Source: an uncultured Pirellula sp.
GTDB taxonomy: Bacteria; Planctomycetota; Planctomycetia; Pirellulales; Pirellulaceae
Length of the DNA stretch: 64,000 bases
Assembly (NCBI GenBank): GCA_903858115.1
Contig: CAIOHR010000055.1
Coordinates: forward strand, 124,001-188,000
Direction of reading: 5' to 3'
Shown here: positions 44,345 to 53,620 of the stretch, in pieces
Position numbering within the stretch: the first letter of the stretch is position 1
How the letters are laid out: each line of letters starts with the position of its first letter
Notes under the pieces: model-generated
What the model was told of the DNA's origin: nothing
Databases searched by the model: none
Seen by the model: only the letters and a program-made list of their open reading frames with translations
Program-made: the position numbers and the translations under genes

Positions 44345-45652
44345 CTACTTTTTGCTCGCCTCTAGGATCACGTTTACCGCATGCAGCAGTTGAGGGTCAT
44401 CAACCAAGGTTGCATCATTCTCCGTTGGGGAACCATTTGCCTGTTCAGGGTTCTGGGGCACCAGTGATGGGTCGGCCCGTTTGCGGTAACGGTCGATGAG
44501 CGTCTGGACTGCATCGTCATCCATATTGACTTCGTGACCTTCATTAGGCTTGACCCCCCATTCGTCTTCGATCTTTGAGTCCTTCAGGCGATGGATGCGT
44601 CTACCATTCGGCGGATAGTAATAGGCAGTCGTCAATCGCATGGCCGCTTTGCCACCTTCTAGGGGAATTACATTCTGCACACTTCCTTTTCCGAACGATC
44701 GGCTACCAGCGACAATTGCTCGACAACGGTCCTGCAAACATGCGGCAAGGACTTCGCTAGCGCTCGCCGAATTTTCATTGATCAGCACAACGATAGGAAC
44801 GTCGTCGGGGAGAATGACACCATCGTTAGCATAGTAAACTTGGTCTACCACGTCCGACCGGCCCTTCGTGCTGACGATCTCACCTTCAGAAAGAAACATG
44901 TCACAAATCGTTGTGGCGGATTCCAACAATCCCCCGCTATTGTCGCGTAGGTCGAGGATGATTCCGCGGCAGTCATCCTTGATCTTATTGATGGAACTTT
45001 CTAATTCGGAACTTGTTTTCTCTCCAAAAAGTTCGACGCGAAAGTAACCGATGCTAGGGTTCGCTTGCATTCGATGTTCCCATCGCCCATCGGAAAGGCG
45101 ACGGTCTCCTAACACGGATTCGACCTCGATCATCGCCCGGGTTACATCGACGGACATGGGAACCTCATTGGTGCCCCTTTGTATTGATAGCTTTGCGATG
45201 GTTCCTACCTTTCCTCGCAACAGTTGCGAAGACTCCTGAAACGGCTTTTTCGCTACGTCGAAACCATCAACCTGCAGGATGATATCGCCAGGTTTCAAAC
45301 CAGCACGAAATGCAGGGGAGTCGTAAAGAGTGCTGATAATCATCAGATTATCTCGCCTGGGGGGACCATCCAAACTAATCCCCAAGCCCCCGAACTCTTG
45401 CTCAAGCATCGACTGAAATGGCTTGAGCGAATCTTGCGAAATATATCCGGAATAGGGATCCAGCGAATCGATCATTCCCCGCATGGCGGCTTGATAAAGA
45501 TCGTTTTGTTTGGACTCGGATACATACTGTTGATCGATTAAATCCATCACCAATCCGAGGTCACCCATTTTTCGCAATCGGACTGCATTGCCATAACAAA
45601 AGAGGCAGACAACGAAAACGATTCCGAGCGTGCGAAAATTAAAGTTGGTCAT
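44345..45652 (-). CDS. CtpA-like S41 carboxy-terminal processing protease
   Basis: 435 residues. One N-terminal helix (about 7-24), an MYS-like entry (DLVMDLIDQQYVSESK), a PDZ domain (GGLGISLDG, then PAFRAGLKPGDIILQVDGFDV), and the S41 catalytic domain with the Ser in NSASASEV (about residue 295) and the Lys in SFGKGSVQN (about 322). It should cleave C-termini of periplasmic proteins. Its 5' flank contains five tandem 12-bp repeats. Confidence 0.93.
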   Translation of the reverse strand: MTNFNFRTLGIVFVVCLFCYGNAVRLRKMGDLGLVMDLIDQQYVSESKQNDLYQAAMRGMIDSLDPYSGYISQDSLKPFQSMLEQEFGGLGISLDGPPRRDNLMIISTLYDSPAFRAGLKPGDIILQVDGFDVAKKPFQESSQLLRGKVGTIAKLSIQRGTNEVPMSVDVTRAMIEVESVLGDRRLSDGRWEHRMQANPSIGYFRVELFGEKTSSELESSINKIKDDCRGIILDLRDNSGGLLESATTICDMFLSEGEIVSTKGRSDVVDQVYYANDGVILPDDVPIVVLINENSASASEVLAACLQDRCRAIVAGSRSFGKGSVQNVIPLEGGKAAMRLTTAYYYPPNGRRIHRLKDSKIEDEWGVKPNEGHEVNMDDDAVQTLIDRYRKRADPSLVPQNPEQANGSPTENDATLVDDPQLLHAVNVILEASKK

Positions 45653-45694
45653 TTCAGCTACGGTGCTTTATCTACGTTCAGCGGCATCGTGAAG

Positions 45695-45754
45695 TGCATT
45701 GTGAATTGCATTGTGAATTGCATTGTGAATTGCATTGTGAATTGCATTGTGAAC
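45695..45754. repeat. Five tandem 12-bp repeats upstream of the S41 protease gene
   Basis: TGCATTGTGAAT is repeated five times head-to-tail (45695-45754), the last copy ending AAC instead of AAT. It lies 42-102 bp upstream of the CtpA start codon and downstream of the DUF1559 stop. The 12-bp period is close to a helical turn, so it could be a regulator-binding array or a slippage-prone tract. Confidence 0.95.
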
Positions 45755-45879
45755 GAGGGCTCGTTTGATTCGACTCAAACCCTCGAACTACACCAGATAC
45801 CACTAGTCTACCAGAAAAAGTCGCGAATCAGAGTCCATGTTTACTTTACGATCCAAGATCGGAATGAACGATTGGCCGA

Positions 45880-46914
45880 TCAATCGCCAAAATCGTTGAC
45901 GACTTCACCGCCGCTGCGGGTTCCCAAATTTCGCCAAGTTGACAAGCTAATGGACTGGCTGATGAAGCGAACCGATCCATCCACCAAAGCGACATTGACC
46001 CCTCCCGTATGGTAGCTGCGCGAAGTGATGATTGCATGCGTTGGAACTGTCGGGCTCGTGGCTTCTTGCTGAGAAGTGTAGTCGATGTCGACTCCCGCCG
46101 GACATTGGTTCGAGGCGGTTGCCAATCGCAGTCTGCCGTTGGGACTAAGCGCGGTGGTGAACCCGTGATGGTGAACGCGTGCGTCTGGCCATTCGGTATG
46201 CCCATTGGGACGGCACCATACAAATGCCGCAGGGACTTTTGCAGCCACTGCTGCCTCATCAGCCGCTGGCAGTGCCATTCCGCCTACGACCGGTTCATTT
46301 CGCCCATAATGCTGCCGCGCCCTTACCTCAGCAACCATCAACGTATTGCTTGTCCCGTCAGAGACCCCATTGAAACCGATACGCAAATTGGGACCAAACA
46401 CACCATCACCCGCTTGACCATTCGCTGGATTGAATACGAGCCAAGAACCGAGATTGAAGCCGTAAGTCGTCGGAAACAGTGGAGAGGCAAGCTTTGGGCT
46501 GAGATCGCGGGGAGTATCCGAATTGGGATCACTTGGACAAGCAAAGACGGGGAGCTTCAAGCCACTCAGGACCGCCTGATCGTCCCAGGGAATATCTAGG
46601 TTGATTCGCTGATACAGGTTCGCTTGCTCGAGATACGGCAATATCCGACCATGAATCGACCAGGACGCATTGGTGTTGATGGCCGTGAAACCACGAATAA
46701 CCCCCGCCGGAGGGAAGCATCGATTGGCAGACTCGTAGTTATGCATCGATAGCCCAAGTTGCTTAACATTGTTCTGGCAGGACATCCGGCGAGCTGCCTC
46801 ACGAGCCGCTTGCACTGCCGGGAGAAGTAAACCCACCAATACACCAATGATGGCGATGACCACTAGAAGCTCGACGAGCGTGAAGCCCGCTCGCTTCATA
46901 TATTGAAAGTTCAT
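45880..46914 (-). CDS. DUF1559 protein with pilin-like leader (second copy)
   Basis: 344 residues from ATG 46914; a GTG at 46923 and an ATG at 46899 are alternatives. The leader FQYMKRAG precedes [14 protein letters not shown] and [23 protein letters not shown]. The C-terminus has [17 protein letters not shown]. Overall organisation is the same as the proteins at 11956 and 49037, but sequence between the landmarks is quite different, so these are diverged paralogues. Confidence 0.92.
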   Translation of the reverse strand: MNFQYMKRAGFTLVELLVVIAIIGVLVGLLLPAVQAAREAARRMSCQNNVKQLGLSMHNYESANRCFPPAGVIRGFTAINTNASWSIHGRILPYLEQANLYQRINLDIPWDDQAVLSGLKLPVFACPSDPNSDTPRDLSPKLASPLFPTTYGFNLGSWLVFNPANGQAGDGVFGPNLRIGFNGVSDGTSNTLMVAEVRARQHYGRNEPVVGGMALPAADEAAVAAKVPAAFVWCRPNGHTEWPDARVHHHGFTTALSPNGRLRLATASNQCPAGVDIDYTSQQEATSPTVPTHAIITSRSYHTGGVNVALVDGSVRFISQSISLSTWRNLGTRSGGEVVNDFGD

Positions 46915-47022
46915 GGAATCCACTATCCATCCAGTAAGACGAAAAGAAGGGGCTGCGAAGTGTCATTTCATTGTCTCGGCTCAGCTCCAACACTCAATCC
47001 ATGGACAAAAATTGGCCTAGGT

Positions 47023-47955
47023 CTACCGCCGAGCGTGCAACCCGGCGATGACCGTTTCCAGGTAGATTCGCGTCCGAAGGGCCTGCGCATCGATCTCTTC
47101 GGGCGTGGTAGCTCTGGGCAAAAGCGGAGAAGCGATGTTCTCACAACAAAGAGGAATGGCCATCCCTGTAAAGGCAATCGTATTCAAAAGTCGGTAGTGA
47201 TCGATCTCCCCAAGACCCGGCGCACAGTCTTCATCTTTCGGCCAATTGCGATGGTCTTTCATGCACATGCTGCGTATTTCGGACGCGCATTCAACAACAT
47301 CGGGAAGCGGATCGACATTGAGATAATCCATAACGTTGCCAGCGTCATAGTTCACCTTGACTCCAGGGTCGTTCACTTCACGGACGATCTCCGCGCACGC
47401 TTTTCCCGTTCCGGTTTCGCCGCCATGCTGTTTGACAACCAATGTAACGTTGAGATCGCGTGCGACAGGACCAAGTTGCTTCAGCACCTCGATCCACCGA
47501 CTTCGATTTCCACCTTCAGTGTGACCGAAGGTTAACACTTGAGGGATTCCCGCGGCGGAAGCTTGCTTGAATCGTTGTGTTAGTTTCTCAACGGCACCTG
47601 GATGTTCTGGATAGATCATGGAGAACATCATCACCGGCTCGAGTCCGTGATCGCGGCAACGTTTTCCTAGCTCCTTTGCCATGGATTCCGTCCCATCGAT
47701 CGGCATGACAGGCACCGATTTCTCCGCATCGGATTCGCGATGTGTCGTTCCCCAAGCGATGTACTTAAATCCAGCCTGCTGGATGCCCTTCATCGCTCTT
47801 GCCAAAGGAAACTGACTGTACGGTAGCGTCATGCATGCAATCTGAAACCGAGTCTTTTGCGATGAGGACTGCGCCGAAGTCGATCGCATGGAACATGCGG
47901 CTATCGCGATTCCTGAAATAGCTATGAATTTGCGACGGGAATCTTCTTTGTCCAT
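47023..47955 (-). CDS. Tat-exported sugar phosphate isomerase/epimerase-like protein
   Basis: 310 residues from ATG 47955 (AGAAGGTGAG upstream). A Tat-type signal is present: SRRKFIAISGIAIAAC, with twin Arg. The body is a xylose-isomerase-like TIM barrel (AP_endonuc_2): YIAWGTTHRE, QVLTFGHTEGG, VVKQHGGETGTG, VNYDAGNVMDYLNVDP, CMKDHRNWPKDEDCAPGLGEID. Metal-binding His, Asp and Glu residues appear retained. It is probably a secreted sugar or inositol isomerase/epimerase; the substrate is unknown. Confidence 0.88.
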   Translation of the reverse strand: MDKEDSRRKFIAISGIAIAACSMRSTSAQSSSQKTRFQIACMTLPYSQFPLARAMKGIQQAGFKYIAWGTTHRESDAEKSVPVMPIDGTESMAKELGKRCRDHGLEPVMMFSMIYPEHPGAVEKLTQRFKQASAAGIPQVLTFGHTEGGNRSRWIEVLKQLGPVARDLNVTLVVKQHGGETGTGKACAEIVREVNDPGVKVNYDAGNVMDYLNVDPLPDVVECASEIRSMCMKDHRNWPKDEDCAPGLGEIDHYRLLNTIAFTGMAIPLCCENIASPLLPRATTPEEIDAQALRTRIYLETVIAGLHARR

Positions 47956-48048
47956 TGTTCGCTCACCTTCTTGCTCCAATTACGAATACATCATTGATCG
48001 TTACGCATTCATTGTAGCCAACAGATGACGGAACCTAGAACCGATCGC

Positions 48049-48843
48049 TTAAATCTCTTCCTTGGAGGTCATTCGCTTGCTCCGAATCGAGAGTCGGCGA
48101 GAAACAACTCCACCAATGCCGACAGCAACTAACGCAAGCAACATGGAAGAAGGCTCTGGGACCGCCGAAATAGTGGAATCGCCAACCGCAAAGCGAAACG
48201 TATCGGATGCAACGTACTGGGTGGCACCCTTAAATCCCGTCGCTTCAAATGTGATTTCGTAGATTCCCTCGGAAGTAAATCCCATGTTGAAGTGATTATG
48301 CGCATCTATCCCCAAAGAAAACGAGTTTGTTGTCCGGTCGGACGAAACCCTCACAACGGGTTCGGTATCAAAAGTGTAAATCGAGAAGGATCCGGGAGCG
48401 ACTACATTCGTTACTCTCCAATTGAATGGTGCCGTCCAGCCTGTACCTATTTCAGTTGCTTCGGATGCAAAACCAACGAATGGATGATTACCCATATCGG
48501 TCGCTGGCAAGGTCCAAAAATGAGAGCCTGCAGTTGTTCCGGTGAAATTCCACTGAGTACCTGCCGGTCTTGTCGTTCGTCTTGCACTTGGAACGCCGAT
48601 AATCAAATCGCCAGGCTCAACCTCACCCGTTGACGGTTTTCCTCCCACAAAGTTACCTCCATTCGCCAGCGTCTCGCTTTCAAGATGAATGTGGAGACCT
48701 AGAGTATTGTTCTTGAATTCCAGTCCGATGTCGCCATGCCCACCAACCCACACCATTTCAGCCTGGACACCACCGGAGAACTGGCAGAAAGCAAGAAATG
48801 AAATGGACAATAGTGCAAGCGTTGAATTGATGGTCCGAGTCAT
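48049..48843 (-). CDS. PEP-CTERM protein with choice-of-anchor M-like domain
   Basis: 264 residues from ATG 48843. Signal peptide to about residue 29. The mature part contains DAHNHFNMGFTSEGIYEITFEATG, close to the repeated HxHxNWxF..xG.Y pattern of surface-anchored (choice-of-anchor M) proteins. The C-terminus has a PEP-CTERM sorting signal: VPEPSSMLLALVAVGIGGV followed by basic residues. It is likely exported and processed by an exosortase, none of which is in the window. It is divergent from a DUF1559 gene. Confidence 0.9.
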   Translation of the reverse strand: MTRTINSTLALLSISFLAFCQFSGGVQAEMVWVGGHGDIGLEFKNNTLGLHIHLESETLANGGNFVGGKPSTGEVEPGDLIIGVPSARRTTRPAGTQWNFTGTTAGSHFWTLPATDMGNHPFVGFASEATEIGTGWTAPFNWRVTNVVAPGSFSIYTFDTEPVVRVSSDRTTNSFSLGIDAHNHFNMGFTSEGIYEITFEATGFKGATQYVASDTFRFAVGDSTISAVPEPSSMLLALVAVGIGGVVSRRLSIRSKRMTSKEEI

Positions 48844-49036
48844 AAATGATCCTAAATATGAAGTTCGAGTAGATTCGCACGACGGCGATAGTTTACTCAT
48901 ATGCATAGATATTGCAAAAAGATTTCGGAAAATAAGTAATGGCTGTGCAACTGCAGGAGGAAATTGTCTATACTGACGCTCTGTAGATATAGGGCATTCC
49001 TTAGGAACGCAAAAGCTTTGCGGTTGGACAACTGAA

Positions 49037-50167
49037 ATGAAGCGAAAAGCTCAAAGGGTGTTTGGTTATCCTGGATTCACGCTCGTCGAATTGTTGGTCG
49101 TGATTGCCATCATTGGTATTCTGGTTGCATTGCTACTTCCAGCCGTTCAAGCGGCGCGAGAGTCGGCGCGAAGAATGTCGTGCAGCAATAATCAAAAGCA
49201 GCTAGGGTTAGCTATTCTCAACTACGAATCGGCTCACAGGCGTTTCCCCGTGACATCGACGGGGCCGACGTTTTCTACAGTACCAAACGGAAGTGGTTTT
49301 TATAGTTGGATGGTTGGGATCCTTCCGTTTGTGGAACAGCAATCGCTGTACGAATCTATTCGCTTCGAACACCCCATGGGAGATCCGACTAGCTACGCTA
49401 GCTCAGGTGATTACAAACGCTATCGAGTCTCTTCTAATCACCCGAACGCAGTCGCGTCTGGAGTGATCATTCCAGGGTTTTTATGCCCCTCAGATCCTGT
49501 TTCTCTCTTTTTCGAATCCGGTGCGGCGAAGACCGCGCCAGGAAGCTATGCAGCAAACATTGGCTGGGTTCGTGGGACGTCTGGAATTCAGGGAAATTCC
49601 ACAGTTTTGTCCCAAATGAATGGTGCGATGCCTGTGATCAATGTCTCAAGATCAACCTCTTGGTTCAGTTCAAAAATTCAAGTTGGCGATTTTACAGACG
49701 GAATGTCCAACACGGTGATGCTCAGCGAACGCATCATCAATAACGCGACTTTAGTACAGGGACCGTTCGGGATGGCATTACCGAGCAGATTGCCAACCAC
49801 GATGCTATCGTATTGCGCAGGAAGCTTAGGTCCAACGAGGAGTCTTCAAGGCTGGGTCAATTATTGCAAGGACGTTTCAGAGCCCGATCCTGTCTATTCC
49901 ATTCCGCATGGTCGTTCATGGATTTCAGGTTGGACTTTGTCCGGAAACACATATATGCACGTCCTTCCAATCAATACCCGCAACTGCCACCTCTACGGTG
50001 GCGAAGACAATGGAAACAATCTGATTACACCGAGCAGCAGGCACAATGGCGGTGTGCTATCAACTTACGCCGACGGGCATGTTTCTTTTATTCCGTCCAG
50101 CATCGACATGGCTGTCTGGTGGGCCATTGGGACTCGCAATGGCGGCGAAGTTGCGAGTGCCGAATAG
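49037..50167 (+). CDS. DUF1559 protein with pilin-like leader (third copy)
   Basis: 376 residues. The leader (MKRKAQRVFGYPG) precedes [14 protein letters not shown] and [23 protein letters not shown]. The C-terminus has HNGGVLSTYADGHVSF. It is the longest of the three copies and shares the divergent region (about 190 bp) with the PEP-CTERM gene. Cysteines near the C-terminus (NTRNCHLYGGED) are not shared with the other copies. Confidence 0.92.
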   Translation: MKRKAQRVFGYPGFTLVELLVVIAIIGILVALLLPAVQAARESARRMSCSNNQKQLGLAILNYESAHRRFPVTSTGPTFSTVPNGSGFYSWMVGILPFVEQQSLYESIRFEHPMGDPTSYASSGDYKRYRVSSNHPNAVASGVIIPGFLCPSDPVSLFFESGAAKTAPGSYAANIGWVRGTSGIQGNSTVLSQMNGAMPVINVSRSTSWFSSKIQVGDFTDGMSNTVMLSERIINNATLVQGPFGMALPSRLPTTMLSYCAGSLGPTRSLQGWVNYCKDVSEPDPVYSIPHGRSWISGWTLSGNTYMHVLPINTRNCHLYGGEDNGNNLITPSSRHNGGVLSTYADGHVSFIPSSIDMAVWWAIGTRNGGEVASAE

Positions 50168-50208
50168 CCTTAACTTCGTACCCTGGACTCGATCTCGCTC
50201 CAAGAAAA

Positions 50209-50982
50209 CTACTGCGCCGTCCAGCCGCCGTCGATGGTGAGCGTGGTACCTGTCATGAACGAGCTGGCGTTCGACGATAAGAACAACGCCGCACCTGTGA
50301 GTTCGTCCAGTTCTCCCCATCGCCCCATGGGGATCTTAGAGACAAATGCAGCATACTGAACCGGATCGTTCAATAGGGGGCGATTCATCTCGGTTGCAAA
50401 AGGTCCAGGGCATAGGGCGTTGACCGTTACCCCTTTCGTTGCCCACTCCAGCGCAAGTGTCCTCGTCAAACCAAGCAAACCAGCTTTGGAGGAGGCATAC
50501 GGCGTCCTGCCCGCGATTCCAATCAACGAGAGAATCGAACCAAAGTTGACGATGCGGCCCCAACCTCGTTCTGCCATTGCGGGGCCGAAACGCTTGGCCA
50601 TCAAAAACGGCCCCTTCAAATTCGCGTCAACGACTTCATCCCAATCGGCTTCGGATAAATTCTCGATCGTCCCTCGTTTGTTCAGGCCGGCACTATTTAA
50701 AATGATGTCGACCGCCCCAACTTGTTCGCTGGTCTCTGAGAAAAGCTTCTGGACATCGTTCCAGTTCGTCACATCCGCAGAGAACGCGAACGCTTTGCCA
50801 TTCGTTTCCGAAACGACATCCTCGGCTGCCTGCTTGCAAGCCCCGAGTCGCCGACTGACGACAATAATCGTCGCCCCTGCTTGTGCAAGTGCCTTTGCCA
50901 AATGAAGTCCTAAGCCTTGCGAGCCGCCCGTTACGAGCGCGACCCGGCCGTCTAATCGGAACTGATCAAGAACGTTAGCCAA
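50209..50982 (-). CDS. SDR-family oxidoreductase
   Basis: 257 residues from a TTG at 50982. AGGG lies 9-12 bases upstream, and the only ATG in frame (51045) falls inside the loop of the upstream terminator hairpin (51017-51055), so a TTG start fits better. Classical SDR motifs: TGGSQGLG cofactor loop near residue 15, NSAG, catalytic Ser in [15 protein letters not shown] (Tyr, Lys), and [10 protein letters not shown]. Similar to gluconate 5-dehydrogenase and 3-ketoacyl reductases. NAD(P) dependence is expected; the substrate is unknown. Confidence 0.87.
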   Translation of the reverse strand: MANVLDQFRLDGRVALVTGGSQGLGLHLAKALAQAGATIIVVSRRLGACKQAAEDVVSETNGKAFAFSADVTNWNDVQKLFSETSEQVGAVDIILNSAGLNKRGTIENLSEADWDEVVDANLKGPFLMAKRFGPAMAERGWGRIVNFGSILSLIGIAGRTPYASSKAGLLGLTRTLALEWATKGVTVNALCPGPFATEMNRPLLNDPVQYAAFVSKIPMGRWGELDELTGAALFLSSNASSFMTGTTLTIDGGWTAQ

Positions 50983-51016
50983 TGCTATATCCCTTGCTGA
51001 GTTGTTCGGAATGAAA

Positions 51017-51055
51017 ACGAAAAACACTGTGGAACGATGTTTCACTCCACAGTGT
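51017..51055 (-). terminator. Rho-independent terminator after the small secreted-protein gene
   Basis: On the minus strand ACACTGTGGA (51055-51046) pairs perfectly with TCCACAGTGT (51033-51024) across a 12-base loop, followed by TTTTTCGTTTT. It ends transcription of the gene at 51172-51504 and separates it from the downstream SDR gene. Confidence 0.88.
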
Positions 51056-51171
51056 GCGGGATAAATCCGTTTTCAGCTCATGACGCGTCGATCTGCAGAT
51101 TCAAAAGAGCCGATGGTTGCATCGTTTCGCAACAATCGTCAATTCCAATGAAGTGAACTGCAGTGGATTAT

Positions 51172-51504
51172 TTAGAACACGTCTAGAATGAAATGATGGC
51201 CCCAGTGGTATCGCTGTTGAGTTGGATAATAGTTCGCCCATTTACGATTGTACACGGGAATTTGCATCTCGGTGGGGTACCGGTGGTACATATCGTTGCT
51301 ACTGCGATAGTACTCGTTTCCCCAGAAGTTCTGTGGGTAGTACACGTAAGGATAGTGCATGAAACGGTTGTAATCGCGCTCGCCCGCTCCGCCGTTCCAG
51401 GATCGCCCGTAGGCTTGTTGTGGTTGTTGTGCTTGTGCGCTATCTGCTGTTGCGAGTCCAGCGACTGTTCCTAGCGCCATGACCATCAAGGCCTTGCGGA
51501 TCAT
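51172..51504 (-). CDS. Small secreted Tyr/Trp-rich protein
   Basis: 110 residues from ATG 51504 with a GGGGGG ribosome site; the ATG at 51564 is not supported. Signal peptide to about AQAQQ (residue 25). The mature part of about 85 residues is rich in Tyr, Asn, Trp and His (RFMHYPYVYYPQNFWGNEYY, RKWANYYPTQQRYHWGHH). It resembles the class at 32061-32489 in character. Probably expressed well (strong ribosome site and its own terminator); function is unknown. Confidence 0.75.
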   Translation of the reverse strand: MIRKALMVMALGTVAGLATADSAQAQQPQQAYGRSWNGGAGERDYNRFMHYPYVYYPQNFWGNEYYRSSNDMYHRYPTEMQIPVYNRKWANYYPTQQRYHWGHHFILDVF

Positions 51505-51587
51505 AATACCCCCCCAGGTTATTCGTTCATATTTAGCTCTTGCGAACAACTCTTCCATCGGCAATTCCTACGACCGGAATTGAAGAT

Positions 51588-52892
51588 TTATTCGTTACTA
51601 CGGGACTTCCTAGATTCTTCACTCAAAGCGACTCGAATCCGGCGAAATTTTATTCCCGATTCCTTCAATTCGGCAACATCCAGATCGGACCGCCGGCTAG
51701 CCGGTCGACTTGCCTCTGTACCTACATTATGGGCAGGCTCAGCAATCAAAGCACTCTTCGTATCTTGCTTTCCCAGTGAACTATGGTTCACAGGGACTAT
51801 CGTCCATCCACTAGGCGACAATGGGTTGGCCGCTGCACGAAAGCGAAGAATTTCTGGAGATGGTGCATCAACAATGTTGCTACTCATATGCTCCATGGCA
51901 AACCCCTTTTCGATGAGCAAAGCGCTTGCCACATCCCAGTTCTCTTCGGGAATGATTAGCTCAACAACTTGTTCCTTTACTCCGCTTTGGCCTTTACCTT
52001 GGAGACCAACCGCACCTCGATTCTCGCTGACCTCTTGATTACTTTTGTCGCGAATCTCTGCAAGCTGTTGTTCGAGAGTATTCGAAGGACTATTGCGTGC
52101 CAAGTTTTCAGCTTTACCGCTTTTGGCATCGTCAAAGAAAAGCAGATAACCGTTCTCAGTTTCCGACGGTACATTCGCTTGAACTCGAAAAACTCCAGGC
52201 AACTCTTGATGATCGTTCGCTGGACTCTTTTCATTTCCCGTATTCAATTGTCGTTTGTTCGCTTCGCTATTCACATAAAGAATGAATCTTGCCACTAGTG
52301 ATTCATTCGTGCTCTCTGAACTAAATCGAGAAACGTCCGCAGCAGCAACATCAGCAGCCTCCGTCTTCATGCTTCCCGCAGCCGGAGCGATAGCCTCAGG
52401 GACCCGTGCGGCTGGCAAAGAGCGAGCAGATGCAGACGGAGCAGGTGCAGACTGCGTGGGCGATGGTTCAAGCTCGGGTCTCGCTACTTCTTCATTAGTC
52501 GATTGATATGAAATCCAACGTCCCGTGCTTGTCGACAGAATTACAATACTTCCTAAGCCCATGAGCAGCGCAACGGCAGCTGCTAAACTTGCCAATGGTC
52601 TCCAGCTCTTTGTCCAAGCCGAATGACTTGAGTCCAATGTTGTTGGGCTTACGATCGTCGTTGAGTTGTTCGATTCCCATGGTCCGGAAATTGTTTTTGA
52701 CTCAGACTCCAATGGGATATTGCATGCCGCTACCAAGTTTCGGATCTGCGAAAGCTCCGCAAACAATGTTCGGAGCTCCGGTGATTTGTCAAGTTCCCGC
52801 TCTACCTTGAGACGTTCCGACGGCTCTAGCTCTTGATCCAAATACGCCGAAAGCAAAACTTCATCAAAAGGTTCATCGGCTGAAGAGCTCAT
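51588..52892 (-). CDS. Anti-sigma factor (membrane-anchored, no zinc motif)
   Basis: 434 residues, start overlapping the sigma-factor stop by 4 bp (ATGA). The N-terminal anti-sigma-like helix bundle (LLSAYLDQELEPSERLKVERELDKSPEL) resembles ZAS/RsiW domains but lacks the HxxxCxxC zinc ligands. A single helix (about 104-122, ASLAAAVALLMGLGSIVIL) anchors it. The outer part is Ala/Pro/Ser-rich, then a folded region with FRVQANVPSETENGYLLFF and VVELIIPEENWDVASALLIEKGF. It is expected to hold the ECF sigma factor at the membrane. Confidence 0.87.
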   Translation of the reverse strand: MSSSADEPFDEVLLSAYLDQELEPSERLKVERELDKSPELRTLFAELSQIRNLVAACNIPLESESKTISGPWESNNSTTIVSPTTLDSSHSAWTKSWRPLASLAAAVALLMGLGSIVILSTSTGRWISYQSTNEEVARPELEPSPTQSAPAPSASARSLPAARVPEAIAPAAGSMKTEAADVAAADVSRFSSESTNESLVARFILYVNSEANKRQLNTGNEKSPANDHQELPGVFRVQANVPSETENGYLLFFDDAKSGKAENLARNSPSNTLEQQLAEIRDKSNQEVSENRGAVGLQGKGQSGVKEQVVELIIPEENWDVASALLIEKGFAMEHMSSNIVDAPSPEILRFRAAANPLSPSGWTIVPVNHSSLGKQDTKSALIAEPAHNVGTEASRPASRRSDLDVAELKESGIKFRRIRVALSEESRKSRSNE

Positions 52893-53512
52893 ACTTCACC
52901 TTTACGCGATTCACTAGTGGTTGTATCACAGTGCAGAGCCGCTGTCGCGACTGGTGCAATCCCCATACGTTCCAATGTCGCTTTTAGCTCGAGTCGTGCA
53001 CGATGCAACCGGCTACGCACAGTACCGATAGGAATCGAAAGCAATTCTGCAATCTCGCTATAGTCCAAATCTTGAAGGTCTCGGAGAAAGATCACGACTC
53101 GTTGTTCATCTGGTAGCGAGTTGATCGCGCGACGAACAGTGGAAACCGTTTCCTTTGTAATCAATGTGTCTGCAGCTGAGGACTCCTTTGCAGATACAAT
53201 TTCTTCGGCGACCGCTACCTGTGTCATCGAGGCTCTCGATTTCCGTCTTCGTCGTAAGTCAATCGCGAGGTTGAAAGCGATGCGGCGTAACCAAGTTAAA
53301 AAGGTGGATCTTCCTTCAAAGGTGTCTAGCTTCCGAAACGCAGTGACAAACGCTTCTTGTGTCACGTCTTCAGCATCTTGTTGGTTCCCAAGTATTCCGA
53401 AAGCGGTCGAAAAAATCGATCGCTGGTGTCTGTTCACCAATATTGAAAACTGTTTACCGTCGCCAGCCAAGATTTGCTGAATCAATTCTCCGTCCTCCCA
53501 TTTCGAATCCAT
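52889..53512 (-). CDS. ECF RNA polymerase sigma factor
   Basis: 207 residues from ATG 53512 (MDSKWEDGELIQQILAGDG). Region 2 is clear: FSILVNRHQRSIFSTAFGIL, NQQDAEDVTQEAFVTAFRKLD and RSTFLTWLRRIAFNLAIDLRRR. Region 4 follows: LPDEQRVVIFLRDLQDLDYSEIAELLSIPIGTVRSRLHRAR. The ending resembles RpoE/SigW-type ECFs. The coupled anti-sigma factor downstream suggests envelope-stress control; target promoters were not identified. Confidence 0.93.
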   Translation of the reverse strand: MDSKWEDGELIQQILAGDGKQFSILVNRHQRSIFSTAFGILGNQQDAEDVTQEAFVTAFRKLDTFEGRSTFLTWLRRIAFNLAIDLRRRRKSRASMTQVAVAEEIVSAKESSAADTLITKETVSTVRRAINSLPDEQRVVIFLRDLQDLDYSEIAELLSIPIGTVRSRLHRARLELKATLERMGIAPVATAALHCDTTTSESRKGEV

Positions 53513-53620
53513 GATCAATGACGGACCTGCTAGGATCTCAGTTCCCAAATAAGCGGTGAGCAAAAACAGATGGTGATTTCACAAAAGGTGATTTCTTCGT
53601 CACTTTAGGGCGACCCCAGC

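Noticed and set aside
45689-46015. Frame coding for a repeated MKCIVNCIVN sequence
   Set aside because: The repeat is produced by the 12-bp DNA array at 45695-45754 and the rest is antisense to the DUF1559 gene.
50209-50982. The SDR as OleD or as a fatty-acid FabG
   Set aside because: OleD belongs to the extended 3-beta-HSD-like SDRs; this is a short classical SDR. FabG identity is not supported by context, so only the family is given.
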